Source: Aquimarina rhabdastrellae (lineage in GTDB: Bacteria; Bacteroidota; Bacteroidia; Flavobacteriales; Flavobacteriaceae). From it: a stretch of DNA of 64,000 bases. Positions 42,803 to 52,477 of this stretch are shown here, in pieces. How positions within the stretch are numbered: position 1 is the first letter of the stretch; every line of letters begins with the position of its first letter. The stretch spans positions 124,001 through 188,000 of the forward strand of contig CANDNT010000004.1 of the NCBI GenBank assembly GCA_947387485.1, in the 5' to 3' direction. Both the position numbers and the translations under genes were made by a program. Below the pieces are notes generated by a model that saw only the letters and a list, made by a program, of their open reading frames with translations, was not told the origin of the DNA and searched no databases.

Positions 42803-44155
42803 TTACTTTTTTGTTTTTGATGCTTCTGCAGTTTTCACTTCATAATAATTAGGAGGGAAACCATTTAATTTTCGCCATAGCTCATACCATATAGGCACTT
42901 CTTCTAACAATGCGATTGTATAAGCTCCCGAACCTATACGTATGCGATCTGGCCAAGCTTCTTCTTCGGGATCTGGTTCTATTAATACTCTAAATTTACC
43001 ATTGCTACTAATAAAGTTTTCTATAGCGATAATCTTTCCTGCAAACGTTCCAAAAGAAGTATTAGGCCAACCGCTAAAGAAAATTGCTGGCCACCCATCA
43101 AACTGTATTCTAACTTTTTCACCTATGTGTAATAATTGCAAATCAATAGGACTAACATATGTTTCTACAGCAAGTGCATAATTTGCAGGCATAATACCTA
43201 CTAGTGGTTCTCCTGCCTTAAAGTTTTCTCCTATACCACTTCGTATTGCTTTATTGATAATTCCATCTTGAGGTGCAGTGATATAATATAATCCACTACG
43301 TATCTCATAATTTGTAGATTGGTTCTCTAGCTTTGCAACCTGAGCTTTAGCTTCGTTTTGATCAGATATAGCTGTGTATTTACTACTCTCTGATTTGGCT
43401 ATTTTATCATCATAAGCAACTATAACTCTATTAATTTCTATAGTGGCATTGCTTAATTTATTTTTATTTGCTAAAACTTTATTTTCTTTCGAAATCATTT
43501 TTGCTTCCAGCTCTTGCATCTTGAGCTTTTTTAATTCGAGATCAGTTTTTGATTTAATCCCTTCATTAAATAAAGATGCTGTACGCTTATATTGCTCTTG
43601 AGCAATATTTAAATTGTTTTTAAGCGCTATCAACTGTATACTATCACTCTGTATCTCAAGTTTCAATTCATTTAACTTATTTTTCGCTTGAGAAACTTTA
43701 ATCACTTTTTCTTTTTGTAGAGCTGCTACCTGATTTTCCAAAGCTGTGATTTTACCTTGATAAGATATAACAGATTCGCTTTTTGCCTGCTGCTGCGCTC
43801 TTGTTCGTTCTAATAAATTAGGATCTTGGTATTCATTTTTAAGTTCTGAAATAAATACAATCGTGTCTCCTTTTTTAACCAAATCACCTTCTTTTACATA
43901 CCATCTTTCAATTCTACCAGGAATTGGTGACTGAATTGTTTGTGGACGTTGATCCAATGTTAATGTAGTCACAAATCCATTTCCTGAAACATTTTGTGTC
44001 CAAGGCAAAAACAGTAGAATAAATACTAAGATCAAAAACAACCCCAGTAACTTATTGAATAAATTATAGTATTTACCAGTAAACGCTCTTTGATGTGCTT
44101 TATAAGACTTGAGCGATACCTTCTTATTGAGTTTATCGTGAGATATATTAAGCAT
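42803..44155 (-). CDS. HlyD family periplasmic adaptor of an ABC exporter
   Basis: 450 residues. One N-terminal membrane helix (about 35-54), a lipoyl half ('QTIQSPIPGRIERWYVKEGD'), a long coiled-coil hairpin (about 100-270, rich in Lys, Glu and Gln), the second lipoyl half ('YYITAPQDGIINKAIRSGIG') and a C-terminal beta-barrel with 'PISVDLQLLHIGEKVRIQFD'-like segment. It bridges the ABC unit and the TolC channel. Its ATG overlaps the end of the ABC gene by 8 bases, so translation is coupled. Cargo is unknown. Confidence 0.85.
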   Translation of the reverse strand: MLNISHDKLNKKVSLKSYKAHQRAFTGKYYNLFNKLLGLFLILVFILLFLPWTQNVSGNGFVTTLTLDQRPQTIQSPIPGRIERWYVKEGDLVKKGDTIVFISELKNEYQDPNLLERTRAQQQAKSESVISYQGKITALENQVAALQKEKVIKVSQAKNKLNELKLEIQSDSIQLIALKNNLNIAQEQYKRTASLFNEGIKSKTDLELKKLKMQELEAKMISKENKVLANKNKLSNATIEINRVIVAYDDKIAKSESSKYTAISDQNEAKAQVAKLENQSTNYEIRSGLYYITAPQDGIINKAIRSGIGENFKAGEPLVGIMPANYALAVETYVSPIDLQLLHIGEKVRIQFDGWPAIFFSGWPNTSFGTFAGKIIAIENFISSNGKFRVLIEPDPEEEAWPDRIRIGSGAYTIALLEEVPIWYELWRKLNGFPPNYYEVKTAEASKTKK

Positions 44156-45821
44156 TTTGAGTCGTGTTTAAAGTTATTTTCCCGTTATCCAATCTAATTT
44201 TACGCTTGCAATACTTTTTCCAAAGCTTATTTTTACTTGCTACTATTAACGCCCATGGACGCTCTGGAGCAGTTAAATAACTCATAATTGATAAAGCCTC
44301 TTCTTCTTCAAATGCGTCCAAAGGATCTTTGAGTAATAAAATCTTAGGTTCGTTTACTATGGCTCTAGCCAAAAGTATTCGTTTAGAAGTCGTGAAAGAC
44401 ATCTGTTGTCCTTCAGAAAACAACATGGTATCCAATCCTTTAGGCTGCTCTTTAATAAATGCTAATAGCCCTAAATGCTTTAATATATCGTATAATTTCT
44501 TTCTATCTATATTAGGATTTCCTAAAGTGATATTTTCCAAAATAGTCCCTTCAAACGGAAGTTGTTCTGGTAGTGTTTGCCCTACAAACATTCTATATTT
44601 ATTGAGCCAGATACCATTAATAGAGACATCATTTACATAAAATCCTCCATAAGTAGGTTGCACTAATCCAGAAATCACTTTGAGTAAGGTCGTTTTTCCT
44701 GATCCAGATTTTCCTTCAAGTAATATTCTATCACTACTGACAATATCCAAGTTTATACCATCCAAAATCTTGATCGAATTCCCTTTTTGATATATTAAAT
44801 CTTTTAATTCTATTTTTAAATCTTCTCCATTATCAAAAGGAACAACTCCTGTTTGTACTTCAAGTTCTTTATCTACTACTTGTCCTATTTTTTCTAAAGA
44901 AGTCAACACATCATAAAACGATTCTAATCCCTTGATAATTTTCTCTACAGATGTGATTACTAATAGTATAATAATCTCTGAAGCTACAAATTGACCTATA
45001 TTCATTTGTTGATTTAAGACCAATAATCCTCCTATGATTAATAATCCAGCAGTTACTAGAACTTTAAAACCAATCATCTGTATAAATTGCGTGATTAAAA
45101 CTTTAAAATGATTCTCTCTAGCTTCAAGATAACTCACTGTTAATTCATCATTTTTATACATAGAAAAATCTGTACTTCCAGAAAGTTTAAAACTAATTAA
45201 TGATCGAGCTATCTCTTGAATCCAATGCGCTACCTTATATTTACTCTTAGATTCTGCCAAGCTTGTTTGTAAACCTTTAAGCGCTGTAAACTTAAAAATG
45301 ACATAGATAAGTACTACCAAAAGTAGTCCGTAAATAATAAAAAACGGATGGTAAAATGATAATAAAATCAATCCTAATACAATTTGTAATATCGCCGAAG
45401 GAAAATCTATCAATAGTTTTGACAATCCCTTCTGGATCGTTAACACATCAAAAAAACGATTGGCTAACTCAGGCGGATAATAATTATATAATTCCTGCAT
45501 CTTAATTTTTGGGAATCGATAAGCAAACTCAAAAGAAGCTCGTGTAAAAATCTTTTGTTGCATTTGCTCTAGAATACGCATTTGCATGAGTTGTAAAACT
45601 CCCTGAAAAGCAACTCCTAGTGTTACCAAAAATACTAGAATAATCCAAGAAGTAGAAACTTGGGCACTTTGCATAAAATTAATAATTGCCTGAATTCCTA
45701 TAGGTAATGTAAGCGCTACAAATCCAGAAAATATAGCGTAATAACATATATGTAGAATATCTTTTCTATCAAGTTTTAATAGATTGATAAAACGTTTCCA
45801 CGGTGAAATGATTTCTTTCAT
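44148..45821 (-). CDS. ABC exporter subunit with aberrant ATPase motifs
   Basis: 557 residues. Six membrane helices (about 20-310) precede an ATP-binding domain. Walker A is normal ('LEGKSGSGKTTLLKV'), Q-loop is 'FVGQTLPEQLPFEGTI'. The signature reads 'FSEGQ' (usual LSGGQ) and is followed by 'QMSFTTSKRILLAR'. Walker B reads 'ILLLKDPLDAFEEEE': Lys replaces the usual Asp and Asp the catalytic Glu. The switch His is replaced in 'ALIVASKNKLW'. No peptidase C39 domain. Family relatives share some of these changes (from memory), so it may be a slow or regulatory ATPase. Confidence 0.8.
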   Translation of the reverse strand: MKEIISPWKRFINLLKLDRKDILHICYYAIFSGFVALTLPIGIQAIINFMQSAQVSTSWIILVFLVTLGVAFQGVLQLMQMRILEQMQQKIFTRASFEFAYRFPKIKMQELYNYYPPELANRFFDVLTIQKGLSKLLIDFPSAILQIVLGLILLSFYHPFFIIYGLLLVVLIYVIFKFTALKGLQTSLAESKSKYKVAHWIQEIARSLISFKLSGSTDFSMYKNDELTVSYLEARENHFKVLITQFIQMIGFKVLVTAGLLIIGGLLVLNQQMNIGQFVASEIIILLVITSVEKIIKGLESFYDVLTSLEKIGQVVDKELEVQTGVVPFDNGEDLKIELKDLIYQKGNSIKILDGINLDIVSSDRILLEGKSGSGKTTLLKVISGLVQPTYGGFYVNDVSINGIWLNKYRMFVGQTLPEQLPFEGTILENITLGNPNIDRKKLYDILKHLGLLAFIKEQPKGLDTMLFSEGQQMSFTTSKRILLARAIVNEPKILLLKDPLDAFEEEEALSIMSYLTAPERPWALIVASKNKLWKKYCKRKIRLDNGKITLNTTQNA

Positions 45822-45947
45822 TTGATCGAAATTAAACGTAAAAAAAGTGTATTTAAAGTAGAAAATCTTGTCTTAAATACTATTTCGTTGATATTAAATT
45901 TTAAGTGTAATGTTCATCGAAATTCGAACATTAATTTGAAGAGTTTG

Positions 45948-46280
45948 TTATGCCATATCCGGTGGCGGAATCAAAATATCAATAGCTATAATAGTATATA
46001 ATTGATTAGCAGAGATATTCTTATATCTCTTGATGTGGTCAAAAATATAATCGTGTTCAGCTATGATTAAAAGCTTAGTCTTTTGATCTTCGGTATCTTC
46101 TTGATTTTTTTCTTTTTCCTCTGCATCTTCATCATATTCATAAAGAGCAGTTACTTCTGTATGATCTTGTAACAACATAGCTATAGTTTGATGCGCTGGT
46201 TGAATTAATACAATGATTAACCCAAACAAGCATATCAAGCTTCTTAAAATATACGCTATGTTATTTGTTTTCAGATTCAC
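45948..46280 (-). CDS. Hypothetical protein, one N-terminal membrane helix
   Basis: 110 residues from GTG 46280 (no ATG fits). One membrane helix (about 11-32) leads to an acidic segment ('DEDAEEKEKNQEDTEDQ') and a helical end with a curious 'LIPPPDMA' tail. The gene stands 127 bases upstream (on the minus strand) of the ABC gene. It may be a small companion of the exporter, or the tail could be its own short signal; I see no family. Confidence 0.5.
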   Translation of the reverse strand: MNLKTNNIAYILRSLICLFGLIIVLIQPAHQTIAMLLQDHTEVTALYEYDEDAEEKEKNQEDTEDQKTKLLIIAEHDYIFDHIKRYKNISANQLYTIIAIDILIPPPDMA

Positions 46281-46567
46281 TACAATTTAAAAAATCAAAT
46301 TATACTGTTTGTTGTAATTAATAGTATCGCACAAATATACGATAGTATTACTATCAATAAAAATAGTAACTCAATTTTAATGTTTTTTTTACATTTATTT
46401 TTCTTTAGCATTAACAATACAAAAGGATTATTTAATTATTAACACACTAATAATCAAACTCAAAATTTAAATTTCTTCTTATTGATGTAATATTTGCCTT
46501 AACACCACTTTAAGATAAGATGTATTATAAAATTTATATTTTCGGTTTTTCATTAAATAATCATCTT
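46281..46567. promoter_or_regulatory. Divergent intergenic region upstream of the amidohydrolase
   Basis: About 290 bases. Holds a 6-bp palindrome gatagt-att-actatc at 46341-46355 that could be an operator, and the candidate promoter at 46466-46496. Otherwise AT-rich with no ORF. Confidence 0.4.
46466..46496 (+). promoter_or_regulatory. Candidate promoter of the amidohydrolase gene
   Basis: TTTA (46466-46469), 19 bases, AATATTTG (46489-46496). Spacing is exactly that of the Bacteroidetes TTTG-N19-TAnnTTTG promoter, with one mismatch in each element. The ATG is 72 bases downstream. Confidence 0.35.
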
Positions 46568-49500
46568 ATGCACAAAAAGTTTTTAGGAATACTACTAGGG
46601 GTTGTCACCCTTTTTAGTGCAGAAGCGCAAGAAAAAGACAAAAAATGGGATGTAGCCAATCCAGGTGCTGCATTCAAGTACAAAAATCATAAGTTTAGTA
46701 CCTCAGAGGGAACTTGGATGAATGTTGATGTAAGTCCAGACGGAAAAACATTAGTTTTCGATTTATTAGGAGATATCTATTCTCTACCTATAACAGGAGG
46801 AAAAGCTACTCCACTTAGAACAGGAATTCCGTTTGAAGTACAACCACGCTTTAGCCCAGACGGAAAACAAATTCTATTTACCAGTGATGCTGGTGGTGGT
46901 GATAATATGTGGTTAATGAATACCGATGGTTCTGGAGCAAAACAAGTTACAAAAGAAAACTTTAGACTATTAAATAACGGTGTATGGATGCCTAATGGTA
47001 ATTATATCGTGGCTAGAAAACATTTTAGCTCAGAGCGTTCTTTGGGAGCTGGAGAAATGTGGCAATATCACATTACTGGAGGTTCTGGAGTTCAATTAAC
47101 AAAACGTAAAAATGATCAACAAGATGTAAACGAACCTACCATATCTCCAGATGGGCGTTATATGTATTATGACGAAGATATGTATCCTGGAGGGTATTTT
47201 CAATACAACAAAGATCCTAATAAACAGATCTATGTCATTAATCGTTATGATTTTGTTACTGGGGAAACTAAGAGAATTACTGGTGGTCCAGGAGGAGCTG
47301 CTAGTCCGCAAATATCTAGAGATGGTAAAAAACTAGCTTTTGTACGTCGTGTTCGCACAAAATCCGTTTTGTTTATTCATGACTTAGAAACTGGCGAAGA
47401 ATGGCCTATCTATGATAAACTTAATAAAGATCAACAAGAAGCATGGGCTATTTTTGGTGTTTTCCCAGATTATAACTGGATGCCTAATAACGAAGAAATC
47501 GTATTCTGGTCTCACGGAAAAATCAATAAAATCAATATCAATACTTTAAACGTTACCGAAATTCCGTTTACGGTTGATGCAACTATCAAAATTGCAGAAA
47601 CAGTACATTTTAATAATCCTGTTTCACCTAAAACATTTACAGCAAAAGCTATACGTAATGCAGTAACTTCTCCAGACGGAAAAACTGTTGCTTTTAATGC
47701 TTTGGGATATGTATGGACCAAATCACTTCCTGATGGAACTCCTAAGCGTTTAACACAAGGACAAGATTTTGAAGCAGAACCAAATTTCTCTCCTGATGGA
47801 TCAGAAATTGTATTTGTTACATGGAATGACGAAAACCTAGGTAGTATTGTAAAAGTAAATGTTAATGGAGGTGCTCCTACAAAATTAACTGCTCAGAAAG
47901 GAATCTATCGTACGCCATCTTTTTCTCCTGATGCTAAAAAGATTGTCTTCTTAAAAGAATCTGGTAATGGTGATCAAGGAAGGATTTTTACCAAAAAATC
48001 TGGAATCTATACGATGGATGCAAACGGAGCTAACATAAAGTTTGTTATTGATGAAGGACAGTATCCTACATTTACAAAAGATGGTAACCGCATTTTTTAT
48101 CAAACTGGTGGGACATATTTTGGAAGTTTAACAAAAAAACTACTTAGTGTAAATCTTAATGGTAAAGAAAAACGTACTCACGTTTCTTCAAAATACGCAA
48201 ACCGTCTAGTACCTAGTCCTGATAATAATTGGATAGCTTTTTCTCACTTGCATAAAGCTTATGTTGCACCATTAAATATCAATGGTAAAACAATTACACT
48301 AGATAATAAGTCGACATCGGTTCCTGTATCTCAGATTGCACGTGATGCAGGTGTAAATTTACATTGGTCTCCAGATAGTAAACAGGTATATTGGACATTA
48401 GGTGATGAGTATTTCTCAAACGAACTAAAAAACCGTTTTAGTTTCCTTCCTAATGCACCAGAAGAATTACCTGAAATGGATATCAAAGGAATTAAAATTA
48501 ACCTAGTACAACCTACAGATGTACCACAAGGAACAATTGCTTTTACTAATGCACGTATCATTACTATGGAAGGTGATAAAGTAATAGAAAACGGTACTAT
48601 CGTTATTAATCAAAATAAGATTGAAGCTATAGGAGATGCTTCAAAAGTAAAAGTACCTAGTGATGCAAAGGTTTTTGATGCTTCTGGAAAAACTATTATG
48701 CCAGGACTTGTTGATGCTCACGCTCATATAGGTGCCTTTAGATATGGATTAAGCACTCAAAAACATTGGCAATTTTATGCAAATTTAGCTTTTGGTGTTA
48801 CTACAGCTCATGACCCATCTACAAATACAGAAACTGTATTTAGTTTATCAGAATTGGTAAAAAGCGGAAATACTGTAGGTCCAAGATTATATTCTACTGG
48901 TTTTATTTTATATGGAGCAGATGGCGATTTTAAAGCAGTTATCAATAATGTTGATGATGCACGCTCTTCTATTCGTCGTACTAAAGCATTTGGGGCTACC
49001 TCTGTAAAAAGTTACAATCAGCCTCGCCGTGAACAGCGTCAACAAGTAATGCAAGCTGCGCGTGAATTAGGTATTAATGTAGTACCAGAAGGAGGTTCAA
49101 CTTTTTATCACAATATGTCTATGATCATGGATGGTCATACGGGTGTAGAACACAACATTCCTGTTGCTCCAGTATATAAAGATGTTTTAGAATTATGGGG
49201 AAATAGTAAAACTGGCTATACTCCTACGCTAGTTGTAAATTACGCTGGAATGACAGGTGAATATTATTGGTATCAAAAAACCAATGTATGGGAAAACGAA
49301 AAATTATTAACATTCACTCCTAGAGCTGTAATCGATGCACGTGCAAGACACCGTACTATGATTCCTGACGAAGAATATGAAAATGGTCATATCCTTACTT
49401 CTAAAGCAACTACCGCATTGGCTAATAACGGTGTTAAGGTTAATTTAGGTGCTCATGGACAATTACAAGGACTTGGCGCGCATTGGGAATTATGGATGCT

Positions 49501-49849
49501 TCATCAAGGTGGTATGACTAACCTACAAGCTTTACAAGCTGCGACTATCAATGGTGCTAATTATATTGGTGCAGGAAAAGAAATAGGTTCTTTGAAAAAA
49601 GGAAAATTAGCCGATTTAATTGTTCTAGAGAAAAATCCACTAGAAGATATTCAAAATACGAATACCGTACGTTATACTATGGTTAATGGTCGTTTATACG
49701 ATACAGAAACTATGAACGAAATCGGTAATACTGATAAAAAACGTACTAAGTTTTATTGGGAAAACAACAAATATAATGGTGCTTTTGAATGGCATGAGCA
49801 AGCACAGAGTTTTACACTACCTGGTTGTGGATGTCACGTAGGTCACTAA
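46568..49849 (+). CDS. Secreted amidohydrolase with TolB-like beta-propeller
   Basis: 1093 residues from ATG 46568, which is followed by a signal peptide (MHKKFLGILLGVVTLFSAEA); an upstream ATG at 46520 would spoil this signal. Residues about 40-640 contain repeated PD40/TolB blades ('FSPDGKQILFTSDAGGGDNM', 'SPDGKTVAFNALGYVW'). The C-terminal ~400 residues are a metal-dependent amidohydrolase: 'MPGLVDAHAHIGAFRYG' (HxH), later 'IPEGGSTFYHNMSMIMDGHT' and 'GAHGQLQGLGAHWE'. The tail has 'LPGCGCHVGH', an unusual Cys/His end. Likely hydrolyses a cyclic amide, peptide or nucleobase-like compound outside the cytoplasm. It is a single-gene unit ended by a strong terminator. Confidence 0.85.
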   Translation: MHKKFLGILLGVVTLFSAEAQEKDKKWDVANPGAAFKYKNHKFSTSEGTWMNVDVSPDGKTLVFDLLGDIYSLPITGGKATPLRTGIPFEVQPRFSPDGKQILFTSDAGGGDNMWLMNTDGSGAKQVTKENFRLLNNGVWMPNGNYIVARKHFSSERSLGAGEMWQYHITGGSGVQLTKRKNDQQDVNEPTISPDGRYMYYDEDMYPGGYFQYNKDPNKQIYVINRYDFVTGETKRITGGPGGAASPQISRDGKKLAFVRRVRTKSVLFIHDLETGEEWPIYDKLNKDQQEAWAIFGVFPDYNWMPNNEEIVFWSHGKINKININTLNVTEIPFTVDATIKIAETVHFNNPVSPKTFTAKAIRNAVTSPDGKTVAFNALGYVWTKSLPDGTPKRLTQGQDFEAEPNFSPDGSEIVFVTWNDENLGSIVKVNVNGGAPTKLTAQKGIYRTPSFSPDAKKIVFLKESGNGDQGRIFTKKSGIYTMDANGANIKFVIDEGQYPTFTKDGNRIFYQTGGTYFGSLTKKLLSVNLNGKEKRTHVSSKYANRLVPSPDNNWIAFSHLHKAYVAPLNINGKTITLDNKSTSVPVSQIARDAGVNLHWSPDSKQVYWTLGDEYFSNELKNRFSFLPNAPEELPEMDIKGIKINLVQPTDVPQGTIAFTNARIITMEGDKVIENGTIVINQNKIEAIGDASKVKVPSDAKVFDASGKTIMPGLVDAHAHIGAFRYGLSTQKHWQFYANLAFGVTTAHDPSTNTETVFSLSELVKSGNTVGPRLYSTGFILYGADGDFKAVINNVDDARSSIRRTKAFGATSVKSYNQPRREQRQQVMQAARELGINVVPEGGSTFYHNMSMIMDGHTGVEHNIPVAPVYKDVLELWGNSKTGYTPTLVVNYAGMTGEYYWYQKTNVWENEKLLTFTPRAVIDARARHRTMIPDEEYENGHILTSKATTALANNGVKVNLGAHGQLQGLGAHWELWMLHQGGMTNLQALQAATINGANYIGAGKEIGSLKKGKLADLIVLEKNPLEDIQNTNTVRYTMVNGRLYDTETMNEIGNTDKKRTKFYWENNKYNGAFEWHEQAQSFTLPGCGCHVGH

Positions 49850-49875
49850 AAAATAAATACTATAATATATTCGAA

Positions 49876-49904
49876 AAAAAGAGGTCTGATTTAGACCTCT
49901 TTTT
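49876..49904. terminator. Bidirectional terminator between amidohydrolase and LysR genes
   Basis: A perfect 12-bp stem, 49876-49887 (aaaaagaggtct) with 49893-49904, loop gattt, with A- and T-runs on the two flanks. It serves the convergent genes ending at 49849 (+) and 49911 (-). Confidence 0.8.
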
Positions 49905-49910
49905 CTCTTT

Positions 49911-50795
49911 CTATTCTTTAAAAAATTGTTGTATCCTTTGTAAAGCAGGATTTCTATTATCCTTTTTCCAAATAACCGAAAGCACTGCTTCTTGTGGTAT
50001 ATTCTTTAATTCAATAAACCTTATAGCAAGATCATATCCATGTTGTAATGATGTAGGTATTATGGCTACTCCTAAACCACTTTCTACTAATTTAAAGATC
50101 GTTTGTGCATGAACTGATTTATGTGATACCCTAGGTACAAATCCAGCATCATCACATATACTCATAATTTTATTGTAATAATCAGAACTATAATCTGCTG
50201 AAAATAGAATAAAGTTTTCTTGGGCTACTTGTTCAATTCCTTTAAAATTTGATTCATCTAAATTCAAACTTTTGGGCACAACTAACGAAAACGTATCTGT
50301 AAATACCGGTTGTCTATACAAACCACCTGGAACTCGAGCTAATCTCACAAAACCAATATCCAATTCGTCTTCTTGAATGGCTTTTACTTGATCGTGATTG
50401 GACATTTCTTCTAGACTTGATTTCAATTTTGGAAACTCCTCATTCATACGCAATAATAATTCTGGTATTACATTTTGCATAGCAGATCCTAAAAAACCAA
50501 TTCGCAATTCCCCTTCACTTCCCTTATCAATCATACTTACATGTCTCTTAGTAAATTCTAAATGATTTAAAATAAAAGCAATTTCGTCTTTAAGGTATGC
50601 TCCAGCTGGAGTTAATACCACATTTCGCTTATCTCTTACAAATAATTCTGCATCCAAAATCTCTTCCATTTGTCGTATTTGCCTACTCAATCCTGGCTGT
50701 GAAATATGCAAACGTTCTGCTGCTTTTCTAAAATGTAACTCTTCGGCAACAGCCATAAAATATTTAAAATGTCGTAATTCTAATTGATAACCCAC
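49911..50795 (-). CDS. LysR family regulator next to the hut genes
   Basis: 294 residues, starting at GTG 50795. N-terminal winged helix ('LRHFKYFMAVAEELHFRKAA', then 'ERLHISQPGLSRQIRQME') and a C-terminal type 2 periplasmic-binding-like sensor domain ('GELRIGFLGSAMQNVIPELL'). It is divergent from hutH with 91 bases between the starts, the usual layout for a LysR activator that controls both directions. The inducer would be histidine or urocanate by context, which is inference. HutC, the usual repressor in proteobacteria, is not present here. Confidence 0.82.
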   Translation of the reverse strand: MGYQLELRHFKYFMAVAEELHFRKAAERLHISQPGLSRQIRQMEEILDAELFVRDKRNVVLTPAGAYLKDEIAFILNHLEFTKRHVSMIDKGSEGELRIGFLGSAMQNVIPELLLRMNEEFPKLKSSLEEMSNHDQVKAIQEDELDIGFVRLARVPGGLYRQPVFTDTFSLVVPKSLNLDESNFKGIEQVAQENFILFSADYSSDYYNKIMSICDDAGFVPRVSHKSVHAQTIFKLVESGLGVAIIPTSLQHGYDLAIRFIELKNIPQEAVLSVIWKKDNRNPALQRIQQFFKE

Positions 50796-50886
50796 AGTTA
50801 TTAGTTATTGATAAAATTAGTATTTCCAAGTATCAAAACTACATATTATTTTAGTCGTATAAAAAAGAACAAGACACTTAACTATA
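50796..50886 (+). promoter_or_regulatory. lysR-hutH intergenic control region
   Basis: 91 bases. TTTC at 50823-50826, a 20-base spacer and TATTTTAG at 50847-50854 resemble the Bacteroidetes promoter, 33 bases upstream of the hutH ATG. LysR binding is expected here but no clear T-N11-A dyad can be singled out. Confidence 0.3.
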
Positions 50887-52467
50887 ATGGCACAGTCAAA
50901 AGAACAATTTTTACTAGGAGAAGGGTATTTAACTTCTGGAATAGCATTAGCTATTGCTCGCAATGAAATTCAAGGGATTATCTCAGATTCAGCTAGAGCA
51001 AAAATCAATGCAAACCGTCAGGTAGTAGAAAATATCGTACAAAAAGGAGAAGCTGTATACGGAATCAATACTGGTTTTGGTCCGCTTTGTACAACTATGA
51101 TTTCTAAAGAAGAAACACGTATACTACAAACTAATATCCTACAAAGTCACAGTGTTGGCGTAGGTGAACCTATAGCTACAGAAATTGCAAAATTAATGTT
51201 GATTCTTAAGTTACAATCACTAGCTAAAGGGTTTTCTGGTATAGCAGAAACGACTTCGGATCGTATCTTATGGCATATTGATAACGATGCAATTCCTGTA
51301 GTTCCTAGTCAAGGTTCTGTAGGAGCATCTGGTGATTTAGCACCATTATCTCATTTATTCTTACCTCTTATTGGTTTAGGTAAAGTACAATACCAAGGAG
51401 AAGAAATCACAACCGCTACCCTATTTGAAAAAACAGGTTTATCTGCTATTGAATTAGGTCCAAAAGAAGGATTAGCACTTATTAATGGTACGCAATTTAT
51501 CCTTGCTCACGCTGTTAAGGTTGTTGAGAAATTACATTCTTGTTTAACACAAGCTGATATCATAGGTGCAATGATGATCGAAGGACTTCAAGGATCAATC
51601 AAGCCTTTCTTTTCAGAGTTGCATAATCTAAGACCCTATAAAGGAAATAAACACGTAGCTGCACGTGTTAAATCACTATTAGAAGGATCAGAAATCATGG
51701 ATGATCATGCTAATTGTGACCGTGTACAAGATCCGTATTCTTTACGTTGTATTCCTCAAGTACATGGTTCATCACGTAATGCTTGGCTACACCTTAAAGA
51801 ATTAGTCGAAATCGAACTTAACTCGGTTACAGATAACCCTATTGTAATTAGCGAAGAACTTACTATTAGTGGGGGTAGTTTCCACGGGCAACCATTGGCT
51901 ATGGCTATTGATTATGCTTGTTTGGCTGCTTCAGAAATCGGAAATATATCTGACCGTCGTATCTATCTTGCTCTTGAAGGTAATTCTCCAGGGGTTCCTA
52001 AATTATTAATGGAAGATACTGGTATCAATTCGGGATATATGATTTTACAATATACTACAGCTGCTTTGGCTAGTGAAAACAAAGGACTGTGTTTCCCTTC
52101 TAGTGCAGATAGTATTCCGACTTCTCTAGGTCAAGAAGATCATGTAAGTATGGGATCTATAGGTGGTCGTAAAGCTTTAAGAGTATTAGACAATGTAGAA
52201 AAAATATTAGCTATTGAATTATTAACTGCTGCACAAGCATTTGACTATAGAAAACCACTTAAATCTGGAGCAATTCTTAATGAGATTCATCAGACCTTAC
52301 GTCAAGAAGTGGATTTTGCTGCTGTAGATCGCGTATTTGCAGATGATATCGAAAAAGGTATTGCTATTATCAAATCACAACAGCTTATTCAACTAGCACA
52401 AAGCATGGCTACACAAGAAAATATCAACTTAGCTACCGAATTTGATAGCGAATTCGAAAACTACTAA
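50887..52467 (+). CDS. hutH: Histidine ammonia-lyase
   Basis: 526 residues. The MIO cofactor triad Ala-Ser-Gly is seen in 'QGSVGASGDLAPLSH' (A147-S148-G149). 'QSHSVGVGEP' holds H88, the selectivity histidine of the histidine and tyrosine lyases; context selects histidine. The enzyme removes ammonia from L-histidine to give urocanate, the first step of histidine breakdown. Length is normal. Divergent LysR gene upstream, hutI 10 bases downstream: one operon. Confidence 0.92.
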   Translation: MAQSKEQFLLGEGYLTSGIALAIARNEIQGIISDSARAKINANRQVVENIVQKGEAVYGINTGFGPLCTTMISKEETRILQTNILQSHSVGVGEPIATEIAKLMLILKLQSLAKGFSGIAETTSDRILWHIDNDAIPVVPSQGSVGASGDLAPLSHLFLPLIGLGKVQYQGEEITTATLFEKTGLSAIELGPKEGLALINGTQFILAHAVKVVEKLHSCLTQADIIGAMMIEGLQGSIKPFFSELHNLRPYKGNKHVAARVKSLLEGSEIMDDHANCDRVQDPYSLRCIPQVHGSSRNAWLHLKELVEIELNSVTDNPIVISEELTISGGSFHGQPLAMAIDYACLAASEIGNISDRRIYLALEGNSPGVPKLLMEDTGINSGYMILQYTTAALASENKGLCFPSSADSIPTSLGQEDHVSMGSIGGRKALRVLDNVEKILAIELLTAAQAFDYRKPLKSGAILNEIHQTLRQEVDFAAVDRVFADDIEKGIAIIKSQQLIQLAQSMATQENINLATEFDSEFENY

Positions 52468-52477
52468 TTCAAAACTC

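Noticed and set aside
50887-52467. Tyrosine ammonia-lyase for flexirubin pigment synthesis
   Set aside because: H88 fits both histidine and tyrosine enzymes, but hutI, hutU and hutG directly follow and no aryl polyene genes are near.
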